From Candidatus Epulonipiscium sp. (GTDB lineage Bacteria > Bacillota_A > Clostridia > Lachnospirales > Cellulosilyticaceae), in the NCBI GenBank assembly GCA_012841565.1, contig DUUM01000279.1, positions 1 through 22,712 on the forward strand: a stretch of DNA of 22,712 nt, given 5' to 3'. Shown here piece by piece: positions 7,993 through 15,654 of this stretch. How positions within the stretch are numbered: position 1 is the first letter of the stretch; each line of letters opens with the position of its first letter. The notes beneath the pieces were generated by a model that had not been told where the DNA came from, searched no databases, and saw nothing but the letters and a program-made list of their open reading frames with translations. A program made the position numbers and the translations under genes.

Positions 7993-9378
7993 TTATTTTC
8001 CCAAACAAAAACGTGTGAAAAGCTCACTTATGATTTCTTCTTTTATAGTTTCACCTATAATCATACCTAAATATCCATATGCATCGTGTAAGTCAATGGC
8101 CATACAATCTTCAGGCATACCTGAGTTGATTGTCTCTATAACCTTATCAAGACTTTGAATTGCCTTAACAAGCGCTTCTTTATGTCTTACATTAGCAATT
8201 GTAGCTTCTGTTGATACTTCTACCTGCCCTTTGTTAACAAAGGTTTTCATGGCTACTTGAAGCTCACTTATACCTTTTTGGGTTTTTGTAGATATATAAA
8301 TAATAGGGTGGTCCTCTGTATGCTTTTCTATTATTTCCCGGGTAATTATAGATGGCAAGTCTTCTTTGTTTAGTACAAATATTATATTTTTTCCTTTAGC
8401 ACTTTCTATTATATCTCTATCTTCTTTGGTTAATTCACTAGAACTATCTAAAATCATTATAACAAGGTCTGCTTCTTCCATAGTTGATTTAGAAAGTCCT
8501 ACACCAATTTTTTCAACAACATCTTGAGTTTCCCTAATACCTGCTGTATCAAGTAACTTAAATGGAATTCCATCTATATTTAAGTAAGCTTCAACGATAT
8601 CCCTTGTGGTTCCTGGGATATCGGTTACAATAGCCTTGTTTTCTTGCAACAATGCATTTAAAAGAGACGACTTTCCTACGTTTGGCTTTCCTATAATAGC
8701 AGTCTGAACACCTTCTCTAATCATTTTTCCAGTATCTGCTGTGCTCAGCAAACTCTCCATTTTTTGTTTTGTAACTATAATTTCATCTTTATAATTTAGG
8801 TTTTCTGACTCATCTATATCATATTCTGGATAATCAATAGATACTTCTATTTGAGCAATTACGCTCATAATATCGCGCTGATATTGCTTAATTTTTTTGG
8901 ATAAGTTTCCTTCTAGCTGGCCTATTGCCTGAGATAATGACCGATCTGTTTTAGATTCAATAACATCAATTATTGCTTCTGCTTGTGATAAATCAATACG
9001 CCCATTTAAAAATGCTCGTTTTGTAAATTCTCCAGGCTCTGCAAGTCTTGCACCTGCTTCTAATGTTGCTAATAATACCTTTTCTACTGGCAATGGGCCT
9101 CCATGGCAATTAATTTCTATAACATCTTCCTTGGTAAAGGTCTTAGGACCCTTCATTAACATTACTAACACTTCATCTATTGTTTTATCTGTTTTAAAAT
9201 CAATAATATGTCCATAGTTAATTGTATGTGACGTACAATTTATCAACTTCTTATCAGATTTGCTTTTAAAAATCTTATCTACAATTTGAATAGCATCATT
9301 TCCACTAACTCTTATAATCCCTATTCCCCCTGTGCCAGGAGCTGTTGATATTGCAGATATTGTATCATATAATTGCAT
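7993..9378 (-). CDS. mnmE: tRNA modification GTPase MnmE (TrmE/ThdF)
   Basis: GTPase partner of MnmG in U34 tRNA modification. The 461-residue product has the N-terminal tetrahydrofolate-binding domain ([12 protein letters not shown] onward, to about 120), a helical domain, and an inserted G domain with G1 GKPNVGKSS (230-238), G2 TTRD (257-260), G3 DTAG (277-280) and G4 NKED (337-340). It ends with the family-defining CLGK (Cys458 catalytic). AAAGGAGAT precedes the ATG. It is the first gene after the terminator that closes jag, so a promoter should lie in the roughly 35 bases between; a TATTAT at about 9401-9406 on the minus strand could be a -10, but no good -35 is seen. A near-consensus Noc-binding site lies inside the gene at 8332-8347. 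Confidence 0.97.
   Translation of the reverse strand: MQLYDTISAISTAPGTGGIGIIRVSGNDAIQIVDKIFKSKSDKKLINCTSHTINYGHIIDFKTDKTIDEVLVMLMKGPKTFTKEDVIEINCHGGPLPVEKVLLATLEAGARLAEPGEFTKRAFLNGRIDLSQAEAIIDVIESKTDRSLSQAIGQLEGNLSKKIKQYQRDIMSVIAQIEVSIDYPEYDIDESENLNYKDEIIVTKQKMESLLSTADTGKMIREGVQTAIIGKPNVGKSSLLNALLQENKAIVTDIPGTTRDIVEAYLNIDGIPFKLLDTAGIRETQDVVEKIGVGLSKSTMEEADLVIMILDSSSELTKEDRDIIESAKGKNIIFVLNKEDLPSIITREIIEKHTEDHPIIYISTKTQKGISELQVAMKTFVNKGQVEVSTEATIANVRHKEALVKAIQSLDKVIETINSGMPEDCMAIDLHDAYGYLGMIIGETIKEEIISELFTRFCLGK
8332..8347. promoter_or_regulatory. Candidate Noc-binding site (NBS)
   Basis: TATTTCCCGGGTAATT matches the B. subtilis NBS TATTTCCCGGGAAATA at 14 of 16 positions, and the 14-base core ATTTCCCGGGAAAT at 13. 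It is inside mnmE, about 3 kb from the noc gene, which is consistent with NBS sites being scattered through coding DNA. No other comparable CCCGGG dyad was found in the window. Binding is predicted, not shown. Confidence 0.55.
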
Positions 9379-9413
9379 CTTTTATCTCCTTTCATCGGGT
9401 ATAATAAACCAAG

Positions 9414-9445
9414 TGTAAAAAAACCCAGCGACTCAACTGGGTTTT
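9414..9445 (-). terminator. Strong Rho-independent terminator after jag
   Basis: Perfect 9-bp stem AAAACCCAG/CTGGGTTTT (arms 9437-9445 and 9420-9428) with an 8-base loop, followed on the minus strand by a run of seven U residues. It starts 5 bases after the jag stop codon and separates the rpmH-to-jag block from mnmE. Confidence 0.9.
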
Positions 9446-9449
9446 AAGG

Positions 9450-10178
9450 TTATTCTTTATTATGTTCATTTGCACCTACAGGTATAATGACAATTTTGCG
9501 ATACGGCTCTTTTCCTTCACTATATGTCTTTACCGTTTTACTATTTTGAAGTGCAGAATGAATAATCCTTCTATCATAAGGATTCATAGGTTCAAGCACA
9601 ATCCTCTGCTTTGTTTGAGATGCTTTTTTAGCTAATCTAAATGCTAATTTTTTAAGCGTCTCTTCTCTACGTTGCCTATAATTTTCAGTATCTAAAATGA
9701 CACGGGTATATTTTTCAGTGTTCTTATTGACAACTAAATTCACTAAGTATTGAAGTGCATCTAGGTTTTCTCCTCTTTTTCCAATTAGGAGTCCCATTTT
9801 ATCACCACTAATGACCATCTTTATGTTTTCTTTGGTCATGCTAGCTTCTATTTCTGCTTTAATATCCATTTTTTCCAAGACATCTTTTAGAAAAGCCTTA
9901 CCGACTTCTATTGGATCTACTCCCGAATCTACTTTAGGATTTATTTCTTGCATAAGACTAATATTTGGTTTTTCAATTATTAGTTCATCAAATAGTGATT
10001 TTTCTTTTTCAATTACTGTTATTTTTACCTTTGCATCTTTTGCACCTATACCTAAAAATCCTTTTGAACCTTTTTCAATTATTTCAATTTCCACATTGTC
10101 TCTTGTTACCATTAATTCAAGGAGCGCCTCTGTAACTGCATCGTCTACTGTTTTAGCGATTTTTTCTACAAATTTCAT
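9450..10178 (-). CDS. jag: RNA-binding protein Jag/KhpB (Jag_N, KH, R3H)
   Basis: Cytoplasmic RNA-binding protein, in several Firmicutes the partner of KhpA and linked to cell elongation and division control. The 242-residue product has an N-terminal Jag_N domain (1-55, with the typical KGFLGIGAKDAKV at 39-51), a linker, a KH domain containing LLIGKRGENLDALQYL (GKRG at 133-136), and an R3H domain near 165-235 with the R-R-I-I-H signature at 203-207. All three domains are intact and length is normal. GGGGGT lies 11 bases before the ATG. It starts 30 bases after yidC and is the last gene before a strong terminator. The yidC-jag pairing is the usual one in Firmicutes. Confidence 0.95.
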   Translation of the reverse strand: MKFVEKIAKTVDDAVTEALLELMVTRDNVEIEIIEKGSKGFLGIGAKDAKVKITVIEKEKSLFDELIIEKPNISLMQEINPKVDSGVDPIEVGKAFLKDVLEKMDIKAEIEASMTKENIKMVISGDKMGLLIGKRGENLDALQYLVNLVVNKNTEKYTRVILDTENYRQRREETLKKLAFRLAKKASQTKQRIVLEPMNPYDRRIIHSALQNSKTVKTYSEGKEPYRKIVIIPVGANEHNKE

Positions 10179-10208
10179 AAGTAATCATACCCCCAGATTC
10201 ATTGTTAA

Positions 10209-11216
10209 TTAATTGCTTACAGCACTTTTTGAATCAAGCATTTTTGTCACGACTACTTGTTGTACAAGCATAATTAAGTTACCTGCAATCCAATATAATG
10301 CAAGTCCACATGGCATTGTGTATGAAAAGAAAGCTGTCATAAGTGGTAATACCATATTCATGGTATTCATAGTTTTTTGTTGCTGATCATTTCCATCTTT
10401 TGGGGACTGAGTTGCTTGTGTTTGCGCCATGGTATATTTAGAATAAATAACCGTTGAAACCCAAACTAAAACTGGCACCATTAAAGCTATAATCATCCCT
10501 GTTCCACCAAGTTTAACTAATTGATTAGGTGTGTCAACTAAGTTTACGCCAAACCATTCATAACTCTTTTTCAGCTCATAAAGAGGTTCCATATTTGTTA
10601 CTGCATCAGCTGGTATTTGTGTAAATAACTCTGACCATTGTAAGCTCGTTAATTTACTTAAAAGTTCTTTTACACCAAGTATTTTATTACTAGCAGTCAC
10701 TTGTGTTAAGTCAAACTTTATTTTACCATTCATGCTGTGAATATCCAAATATGGCTGTAAAATCTGTTGGTAGTTACTCACTGAGCCCATAATACTATTT
10801 GCTAAACCTACATACACCTCTTGTAGTCTTACGATATATGTACTTGCATCTCTAAGGACTCCAAATAAGGCTATGATAAGCGGCATTTGAATGAGTAAAG
10901 GTAAACAACCTGCAAGTGGATTTATCTTATGCTTTTTATATAGGGCCTGCATTTCAGCTGACTGTTTCGCTTGTGATTCTGCATCCTTTTTATCTTTGTA
11001 TTTGTTTTGAAGTTTTGTTAGTTCTGGCTGAATAATAGCCATCCCTTTAGTTGTTCGTTGCTGCATAATTTGGAGCGGTGTCATAAGTAATCTAGTTATA
11101 ATTGTAAACACAATTATAGAAATTCCTAATGTAGCAACTGGAGCTGGCATTACTAAAACTACAAATTCAAAAATATAGTTTAGTAGCATTCCAAAAAAAG
11201 ATGTAATCCATCCCAC
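10209..11216 (-). CDS. yidC: Membrane protein insertase YidC/Oxa1 family (SpoIIIJ-like)
   Basis: Inserts proteins into the cytoplasmic membrane alone or with SecYEG. The 335-residue product has the hydrophobic segments of the five-helix Oxa1 fold: one ending in TRLLMTPLQ with the catalytic groove arginine at Arg42, a cytoplasmic helical hairpin (about 50-100), then segments near 104-122, 240-258, 286-300 and 303-325. No lipobox or cleavable signal is seen, unlike B. subtilis SpoIIIJ. The external region between the second and third segments (about 123-238) is long. The start is GTG at 11216, seven bases after AAGGAGG; an overlapping ATG just upstream is in another frame. Lies between yidD and jag. 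Confidence 0.95.
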   Translation of the reverse strand: MGWITSFFGMLLNYIFEFVVLVMPAPVATLGISIIVFTIITRLLMTPLQIMQQRTTKGMAIIQPELTKLQNKYKDKKDAESQAKQSAEMQALYKKHKINPLAGCLPLLIQMPLIIALFGVLRDASTYIVRLQEVYVGLANSIMGSVSNYQQILQPYLDIHSMNGKIKFDLTQVTASNKILGVKELLSKLTSLQWSELFTQIPADAVTNMEPLYELKKSYEWFGVNLVDTPNQLVKLGGTGMIIALMVPVLVWVSTVIYSKYTMAQTQATQSPKDGNDQQQKTMNTMNMVLPLMTAFFSYTMPCGLALYWIAGNLIMLVQQVVVTKMLDSKSAVSN

Positions 11217-11268
11217 ATTAATTCCTCCTTAAATATATATAAACCCTTTTTCTTAAAGTAATCTTATT

Positions 11269-11472
11269 TTATCCTTTTTTACAAGGCACTGGGTCATATC
11301 CCCCTTTAAAGAAAGGATTACATTTTAATAGTCTTTTTATTCCCAGATAGGTTCCTTTAATAATACCATGCTCTGTAATAGCCTCATAAGTATATTGAGA
11401 ACAGGTTGGTGTAAATCTACACCTTGGTCCTAATAATGGAGATATACCATTTTGGTAAAACCTTATAATCAT
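11269..11472 (-). CDS. yidD: Membrane protein insertion efficiency factor YidD
   Basis: Small protein thought to help YidC-dependent membrane protein insertion. The 67-residue product is nearly all YidD domain: [17 protein letters not shown], then [12 protein letters not shown] with two conserved cysteines, [16 protein letters not shown] and the hallmark GGYDPVPC. I chose ATG at 11472, preceded by AAAAAAGG; a longer frame opens at 11589 but lies almost wholly inside rnpA in another frame. The family usually has five to ten more residues before RFYQ, so the true start could be a rare codon slightly upstream. It begins about 25 bases after rnpA and 52 bases before yidC. Confidence 0.88.
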   Translation of the reverse strand: MIIRFYQNGISPLLGPRCRFTPTCSQYTYEAITEHGIIKGTYLGIKRLLKCNPFFKGGYDPVPCKKG

Positions 11473-11497
11473 TAATAATCCTTTTTTAATCAGGTTA

Positions 11498-11836
11498 TTA
11501 ATGGGTATAAACCTTGTGCTTTTGAAATACATTGTCCATTGCCTTTGATATTTCATGAAATGTAGCTCCATTCGCTGGATTTCTCGCAATAATCACTAAA
11601 TCCCAACCAATACTTACTTTACTTTCATGTCCCCTATATGATTCCCGAATTAATCTTGTTATTCTACTTCGTACTACACTATTACCTACTTTTTTGCTTA
11701 CTGAAATGCCCAGTCTATTTCCATTTGTCTTATTGGGTAGTTTGTATAACACCAATAGCTTATTAGAAACAGAGTGACCCCGTCTATATACGGTTCTAAA
11801 TTCGTTGTTTTTTTTAAGTGATTCCGTGTTTATCAT
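11498..11836 (-). CDS. rnpA: Ribonuclease P protein component
   Basis: Protein subunit of RNase P, which with the catalytic RNA (not in this window) matures tRNA 5' ends. The 112-residue product has the family features: an N-terminal [10 protein letters not shown], the [27 protein letters not shown] segment carrying the basic RNR motif (about 42-68), and a [10 protein letters not shown] strand. AGGAGT precedes the ATG. It lies between rpmH and yidD, its standard place next to the origin. A hairpin in front of the gene may modulate read-through from rpmH. Confidence 0.96.
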   Translation of the reverse strand: MINTESLKKNNEFRTVYRRGHSVSNKLLVLYKLPNKTNGNRLGISVSKKVGNSVVRSRITRLIRESYRGHESKVSIGWDLVIIARNPANGATFHEISKAMDNVFQKHKVYTH

Positions 11837-11875
11837 AGATATTTACTCCTAAAATTACCTTTAATTAAGGCAAAA

Positions 11876-11899
11876 CAAGGCCACAATATTGCGGCCTTG
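11876..11899 (-). terminator. Hairpin between rpmH and rnpA, probable partial terminator
   Basis: In minus-strand RNA CAAGGCC pairs with GGCCUUG (arms 11893-11899 and 11876-11882), and the interior can extend the stem by a G-U pair and two more pairs. UUUUG follows. It begins 2 bases after the rpmH stop codon. An attenuating terminator here would let ribosomal protein L34 be made in excess over RNase P protein, as is common for this gene pair; that effect is inferred. Confidence 0.6.
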
Positions 11900-11901
11900 G
11901 A

Positions 11902-12036
11902 TTATGCTGATAATTTTTTTCTGCCTTTTGTTCTTCTGCTAGTGATGATTGCTCTACCACTTCTTGTTCTCATTCTTTTACGGAAACCATGTTCCCTACT
12001 TCTTTGACGTTTCTTAGGTTGAAATGTTCTTTTCAT
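11902..12036 (-). CDS. rpmH: 50S ribosomal protein L34
   Basis: A 44-residue, highly basic ribosomal protein of the large subunit. It begins [19 protein letters not shown] and ends [11 protein letters not shown], containing the L34 signature (KRTFQP...RKR...HGFRKRM) over its whole length. AGGAGGTACTCAAG precedes the ATG. A near-consensus sigma-A promoter lies about 85 bases upstream. It is the first gene of the leftward operon from the origin. Confidence 0.98.
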   Translation of the reverse strand: MKRTFQPKKRQRSREHGFRKRMRTRSGRAIITSRRTKGRKKLSA

Positions 12037-12127
12037 CTTGAGTACCTCCTCATTTATAACGTTCTTTTGATCTCTTTAATTTTCATATATAGAGAGTCAT
12101 TTCTATAAGCAAATAAACACTATTACT

Positions 12128-12156
12128 AGTATATTAAATTTAATAACCATAGTCAA
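12128..12156 (-). promoter_or_regulatory. Sigma-A promoter of rpmH operon
   Basis: On the minus strand, -35 TTGACT (12151-12156), a 17-base AT-rich spacer and -10 TATACT (12128-12133), both five of six to consensus. It drives rpmH and, with read-through, rnpA-yidD-yidC-jag. The predicted leader is about 85 bases. Confidence 0.8.
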
Positions 12157-12297
12157 GCATATCTTATGGAAATTCCTACAACTTGCGATGTTTTTTTCTA
12201 ATTACTAAGAAGGTTCTTTCATTATATGTGTCATTTATCTTATCAATATACTATCTATCCCATTAAGACTCACATTTTTAAATTACAAAATAATAGA

Positions 12298-12306
12298 TTA
12301 TCCACA
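12298..12306 (+). promoter_or_regulatory. DnaA box (perfect)
   Basis: TTATCCACA, identical to the consensus; first box of the upstream cluster. Confidence 0.9.
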
Positions 12307-12327
12307 TATTTCTCTGGATAACTGACT

Positions 12328-12336
12328 TGTGGATAA
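12328..12336 (-). promoter_or_regulatory. DnaA box (perfect)
   Basis: TGTGGATAA on the plus strand, i.e. TTATCCACA on the minus strand; opposite orientation to the neighbouring boxes. Confidence 0.9.
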
Positions 12337-12353
12337 TTTTCTAATCTTATTGC

Positions 12354-12362
12354 TTATCCACA
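12354..12362 (+). promoter_or_regulatory. DnaA box (perfect)
   Basis: TTATCCACA, identical to the consensus. Confidence 0.9.
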
Positions 12363-12412
12363 CTTTTTTTGTTATTATAAGTATACCTGTTGATAACAAA
12401 AAACACAGGTAC

Positions 12413-12421
12413 TTATCCACA
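12413..12421 (+). promoter_or_regulatory. DnaA box (perfect)
   Basis: TTATCCACA, identical to the consensus; followed 15 bases later by a minus-strand TTATACACA. Confidence 0.9.
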
Positions 12422-12503
12422 TTCAGTTGATAACCCTGTGTATAAGTATAAAAATAATGTTATTTCACCCTGTTTTCATTGTATTATATCAGTTATTGTA
12501 TTT

Positions 12504-12534
12504 TTTACATAACTATCCACATTTTTTTTATATT
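12504..12534 (+). promoter_or_regulatory. Tentative dnaA promoter
   Basis: -35-like TTTACA (12504-12509) and -10-like TATATT (12529-12534), but the 19-base spacer is long. The DnaA box at 12513-12521 lies between them, which would allow autorepression by DnaA. The AT-richness makes chance matches likely. Confidence 0.3.
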
Positions 12535-12661
12535 TTTAATCTACATATTTATATTAACATAATTTGTGAATATGTGATTACTTTACTCACATTGTGGATA
12601 GTATCTTGATAACATGTGAAGAAGATAAAGAAGTACGTCTTATTTTAGGAGGAATCAAAAT

Positions 12662-14008
12662 ATGGATCAACGTCTTAAGGATCAGTGGAAAGCTATTTTA
12701 GCAGTCATTGAACCCGAAACTTCGCCTGTTGGATATAATACTTGGTTTAAAGAGACCAAGTTAATCAACATAGAAGGAAACTTAATGGTTATTGAGGTAC
12801 AAAATCAATTTAATCAGGATATTTTGAGCACACGCTATTTGCCTCTTATTAAAAATAGCGCCTCACAAATCTTAAATCGTGAATATGATTTTGAATTTGT
12901 ATTGCCAAATCTATCAGATAGTTCAAATCTAGAAAAACTCTCTATTAAACAAAGAGATAAAATGCAAGATCCACTTAACACCCAAAGTAATCTAAATCCG
13001 CGATATACATTTGATACATTTGTCGTTGGTAATAGCAATCGTCTTGCTCATGCTGCTGCCTTAGCTGTTGCTGAATCTCCTGCTAAAGCATATAATCCAC
13101 TCTTTATATATGGTGGTGTAGGACTCGGAAAAACCCACTTAATGCATTCTATTGCTCATTATATTGCTTCACAAAATGCTAATTCTAAAATTCTATATGC
13201 TTCATCTGAAAAGTTTACGAATGAACTCATTAACTCTATTAGGGATGATAAAAATGAAGCCTTTCGTAATAAATATAGGAATATTGATGTTTTGTTAATT
13301 GATGATATACAGTTTGTTGTCGGTAAAGAACGAACCCAGGAGGAGTTTTTTCATACATTTAATACGCTACATGACGCTAATAAGCAAATTATTATATCTA
13401 GTGATCGCCCCCCTAAAGAAATTGAAACACTTGAAGAGAGATTACGCTCTCGTTTCGAATGGGGTCTTATTGCAGATATTCAGGCGCCTGATTTAGAAAC
13501 TAGGATTGCTATTTTAAGAAAGAAGGCTGAACTTGAAGGACTCTCAGTACCTGAAGAAGTTCTACTGTTTATTGCAAAAACTATCATCTCGAATATCCGT
13601 GAACTTGAAGGAGCACTCAACCGTATTATTGCCTTTTCTTCACTAGCTAATAGACCAATCACTGTTGAACTCGCAAATGAGGCACTGAAAGACTTAATCT
13701 CTCGGGACACACCAAAAGTAATTACTGCCGAGTATATACAAGAAGTTGTAGCAACTCACTTCCATTTAAAACCTGAGGAATTTAAATCATCCAAAAGAAC
13801 CCGTAGCATCTCATTTCCTAGGCAAATTGCTATGTATCTATCAAGAAAGCTTACAGATTTGTCATTACCTAAGATAGGTAAGCAATTTGGCGGTAGAGAT
13901 CATACCACTATTATTCATGGCTATGAGAAAATAGCTAAAGAAATGAAAACAGATATTGAACTGACACAAACAATTAATGAGTTAGAAAAAAAGATTACAG
14001 GAAAATAG
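12662..14008 (+). CDS. dnaA: Chromosomal replication initiator protein DnaA
   Basis: AAA+ ATPase that binds DnaA boxes and opens the origin. The 448-residue product has domain I (about 1-80, with the conserved W9, W28 and F29 region), a short linker, and an AAA+ domain with Walker [11 protein letters not shown] (151-160) and Walker B LLIDDIQF (211-218). An arginine-rich [13 protein letters not shown] follows (258-269). The C-terminal DNA-binding domain IV (about 350-448) carries the signature [15 protein letters not shown]. Length is typical. AGGAGG lies 9 bases before the ATG. DnaA boxes flank it on both sides. Nothing is missing or unusual. Confidence 0.99.
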   Translation: MDQRLKDQWKAILAVIEPETSPVGYNTWFKETKLINIEGNLMVIEVQNQFNQDILSTRYLPLIKNSASQILNREYDFEFVLPNLSDSSNLEKLSIKQRDKMQDPLNTQSNLNPRYTFDTFVVGNSNRLAHAAALAVAESPAKAYNPLFIYGGVGLGKTHLMHSIAHYIASQNANSKILYASSEKFTNELINSIRDDKNEAFRNKYRNIDVLLIDDIQFVVGKERTQEEFFHTFNTLHDANKQIIISSDRPPKEIETLEERLRSRFEWGLIADIQAPDLETRIAILRKKAELEGLSVPEEVLLFIAKTIISNIRELEGALNRIIAFSSLANRPITVELANEALKDLISRDTPKVITAEYIQEVVATHFHLKPEEFKSSKRTRSISFPRQIAMYLSRKLTDLSLPKIGKQFGGRDHTTIIHGYEKIAKEMKTDIELTQTINELEKKITGK

Positions 14009-14124
14009 TACTTTAAGCTGCTTAAGTAATCCTTTAAATAGGTTAAATTACTGCTTTTTAGGCTGTGGTTATCCATGTGTATGGTTTGTGGACAACTTTC
14101 CCTTGCCTTTTTTTTTGTGCATAG

Positions 14125-14133
14125 TGTGGATAA
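14125..14133 (-). promoter_or_regulatory. DnaA box (perfect), downstream half
   Basis: TGTGGATAA on the plus strand, i.e. TTATCCACA on the minus strand. Confidence 0.88.
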
Positions 14134-14230
14134 CTTGGTAGTTTATATTTTTCTACCCACAGCTTTGTAAACAAGCTCTAGTAGGTGTCTCCCCTAAGGT
14201 TAAAGTGGTTACACACACTACTAACAGGCC

Positions 14231-14248
14231 CTATTACTACTACGACTA
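14231..14248 (+). promoter_or_regulatory. DnaA-trio-like repeat
   Basis: CTA TTA CTA CTA CGA CTA, six triplets of which five fit the pattern (C/T)TA, the complement of the 3'-(G/A)AT-5' DnaA-trio described for bacterial origins. It sits after the GC-rich AACAGGCC and before AT-rich DNA, the expected order for loading DnaA on a single strand. Function is inferred from this arrangement. Confidence 0.65.
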
Positions 14249-14297
14249 CAATATCTTTTATTATATTAATGTTTTCCCCGAAAGGAGTTATTAACAA

Positions 14298-15404
14298 ATG
14301 CATATTCGTTGCCAGCAAGATGTTTTATTAAATAGCGTAAATACAGTACTGAGGGCTGTCTCTAATAGGACAACCTTACCCATATTAGAATGTATATTGA
14401 TTCAAACAAAAAATGATAAATTAGTATTGGTAGGAAATGACCTAGAATTAGGTATTGAAAGCACTATTTCTTCAGAGATTGTATCACCAGGTTATGTCGC
14501 GTTAGAAGCAAAGATTTTTTCAGAGATTATACGAAAGTTACCAAATGAAGAAATAGAGATTAGTGTTGATGAAAATTTTATGACGACAATCCGTTGCCAT
14601 AATTCAAAATTTCAAATTGCAGGACAATCTGGAGACGACTTTCCGGAGCTTCCTAAAGTCGAAAAATTGCAAGGTGTTACACTTCCAGAACCAAAACTTA
14701 AAGATATTATTAGACAAATACTTTTTTCAGTTGCTCAAGAAGAAACTCGTCCAATCTTAACGGGGGCACTTATGCAGCTTAAAGATGATGGTCTTAATAT
14801 GGTATCCGTTGATGGTTACCGTATCTCTTATCGCCATATACCGTTGTCAATTGAGAATGAAGATATAAATGTTGTCGTTCCAGGAAAGACACTAGGTGAA
14901 ATTAGTAAGATTTTATCAGGAGAAGAGAGTAATCTTGTAACGATCTATTTTACGGATCAGCATGTACTATTTGATTTAGGTACAAGTACAGTTGTTTCAC
15001 GTTTACTTGAAGGTGAATTTCTTCGGTATGAGCAAAGTTTTTCTAGTGACTATGAAACTAAGGTTTTGATTGATAGAAAAGCTCTTTTAGTAAGTATTGA
15101 ACGTGCAGCTTTAATCTCACGTGAGGGTAAGAAAAATCCTATTAAGATTGAATTAAAATCAGACACAATGATTATTACGTCCAATACAGAACTTGGAACT
15201 GCAAGAGAGGAGGTTCTAGTATCTCTTGAGGGTAAAGACTTACTAATAGCTTTTAATCCTAAATATTTAATTGAAGCACTTAAGTCAATAGAAGAGGATC
15301 AAGTTGAAATTTATTTCATATCTTCTTTAGCACCTTGTATTATTCAGCCAGTAAATGGGAATCATTTTAAATACTTAATATTACCAATTCGTCTTAGTGT
15401 ATAA
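14298..15404 (+). CDS. dnaN: DNA polymerase III beta subunit (sliding clamp)
   Basis: Ring-shaped processivity clamp for DNA polymerase III. The 368-residue product covers the three clamp domains; recognisable stretches include NRTTLPILECILI (23-35), the FSVAQEETRPILTGA block at the start of domain 2, VDGYRISYRH, and the C-terminal PCIIQPVNGNHFKYLILPIRL, which forms the hydrophobic binding pocket edge. AAAGGAG lies 10 bases before the ATG. It follows the downstream half of oriC, so it may have its own promoter in the AT-rich stretch there, though none is clear. yaaA follows after 29 bases. Confidence 0.98.
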   Translation: MHIRCQQDVLLNSVNTVLRAVSNRTTLPILECILIQTKNDKLVLVGNDLELGIESTISSEIVSPGYVALEAKIFSEIIRKLPNEEIEISVDENFMTTIRCHNSKFQIAGQSGDDFPELPKVEKLQGVTLPEPKLKDIIRQILFSVAQEETRPILTGALMQLKDDGLNMVSVDGYRISYRHIPLSIENEDINVVVPGKTLGEISKILSGEESNLVTIYFTDQHVLFDLGTSTVVSRLLEGEFLRYEQSFSSDYETKVLIDRKALLVSIERAALISREGKKNPIKIELKSDTMIITSNTELGTAREEVLVSLEGKDLLIAFNPKYLIEALKSIEEDQVEIYFISSLAPCIIQPVNGNHFKYLILPIRLSV

Positions 15405-15433
15405 TTAAGTTATAGAATCAAAGGAGACAGGTT

Positions 15434-15640
15434 ATGGAAAGTATAAAAATAAATACAGAGTTTATTAAATTATCTCAAATGATGAAAATGGCAAGTGTTG
15501 TACAATCAGGTGGAGAAGCAAAACAATTTATATTAGAAGGTTTAGTCCTCGTTAATAATGAAATTTGCACCCAAAGAGGGAAAAAGTTATACAAAGATGA
15601 TATAATAGAATTTGATGAAAAAAAGTATGTTATTAATTAG
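15434..15640 (+). CDS. yaaA: S4-domain RNA-binding protein YaaA
   Basis: Small S4-like domain protein always found between dnaN and recF in Firmicutes; predicted to bind RNA, but its role is not established. The 68-residue product shows the S4 fold pattern: FIKLSQMMKMASVVQSGGEAK (helices), then LEGLVLVNNEICTQRGKKL and DIIEF, which is characteristic of the family. AAAGGAGA precedes the ATG. It lies 14 bases before recF and is likely translated from the same transcript. Confidence 0.93.
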   Translation: MESIKINTEFIKLSQMMKMASVVQSGGEAKQFILEGLVLVNNEICTQRGKKLYKDDIIEFDEKKYVIN

Positions 15641-15654
15641 TGTGGAGGTAAGTT

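Larger units (their letters stand above)
12157..12661. other. oriC: oriC, upstream half (rpmH-dnaA intergenic DnaA-box cluster)
   Basis: AT-rich non-coding stretch between the divergent rpmH and dnaA genes. Four perfect TTATCCACA boxes are listed separately. Near matches: 12313-12321 minus (TTATCCAGA), 12388-12396 minus (TTATCAACA), 12437-12445 minus (TTATACACA), 12513-12521 plus and 12593-12601 minus (both CTATCCACA). A weak one is at 12426-12434. Bases 12157-12290 hold no box or gene. This layout corresponds to the incA/incB half of the B. subtilis origin. A possible dnaA promoter overlaps the box at 12513-12521. Confidence 0.9.
14009..14297. other. oriC: oriC, downstream half (dnaA-dnaN intergenic) with predicted unwinding element
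   Basis: Non-coding. A perfect DnaA box on the minus strand at 14125-14133, a one-mismatch box at 14087-14095 minus (TTGTCCACA), and weaker sites at 14069-14077 and 14209-14217 (TTACACACA). The last is followed by a 13-base spacer ending AACAGGCC, then the DnaA-trio-like repeat at 14231-14248 and an AT-rich stretch at 14249-14275. This arrangement matches the B. subtilis incC half, where unwinding occurs. Just after dnaA, a weak stem (14025-14030 with 14047-14052) followed by TTTTT could be a partial terminator. Confidence 0.88.

Noticed and set aside
7982..8008. Longer N-terminus for MnmG
   Set aside because: The upstream start overlaps the mnmE coding end; the ATG at 7981 has AAAGGAGA directly before it and matches the family length.
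11473..11589. Longer N-terminus for YidD
   Set aside because: The added 39 residues lie almost wholly inside rnpA in another frame and are not part of the YidD domain.
12427..12609. 60-codon open frame on the plus strand in the origin
   Set aside because: It runs through DnaA boxes and AT-rich DNA, has very hydrophobic low-complexity content and no ribosome binding site.
14993..15008. parS-like TGTTTCACGT in dnaN
   Set aside because: Only the first half matches; the second half of the palindrome is absent.
15113..15128. CACGTG core in dnaN as a second parS
   Set aside because: The six-base core is present but most flanking positions mismatch the consensus.
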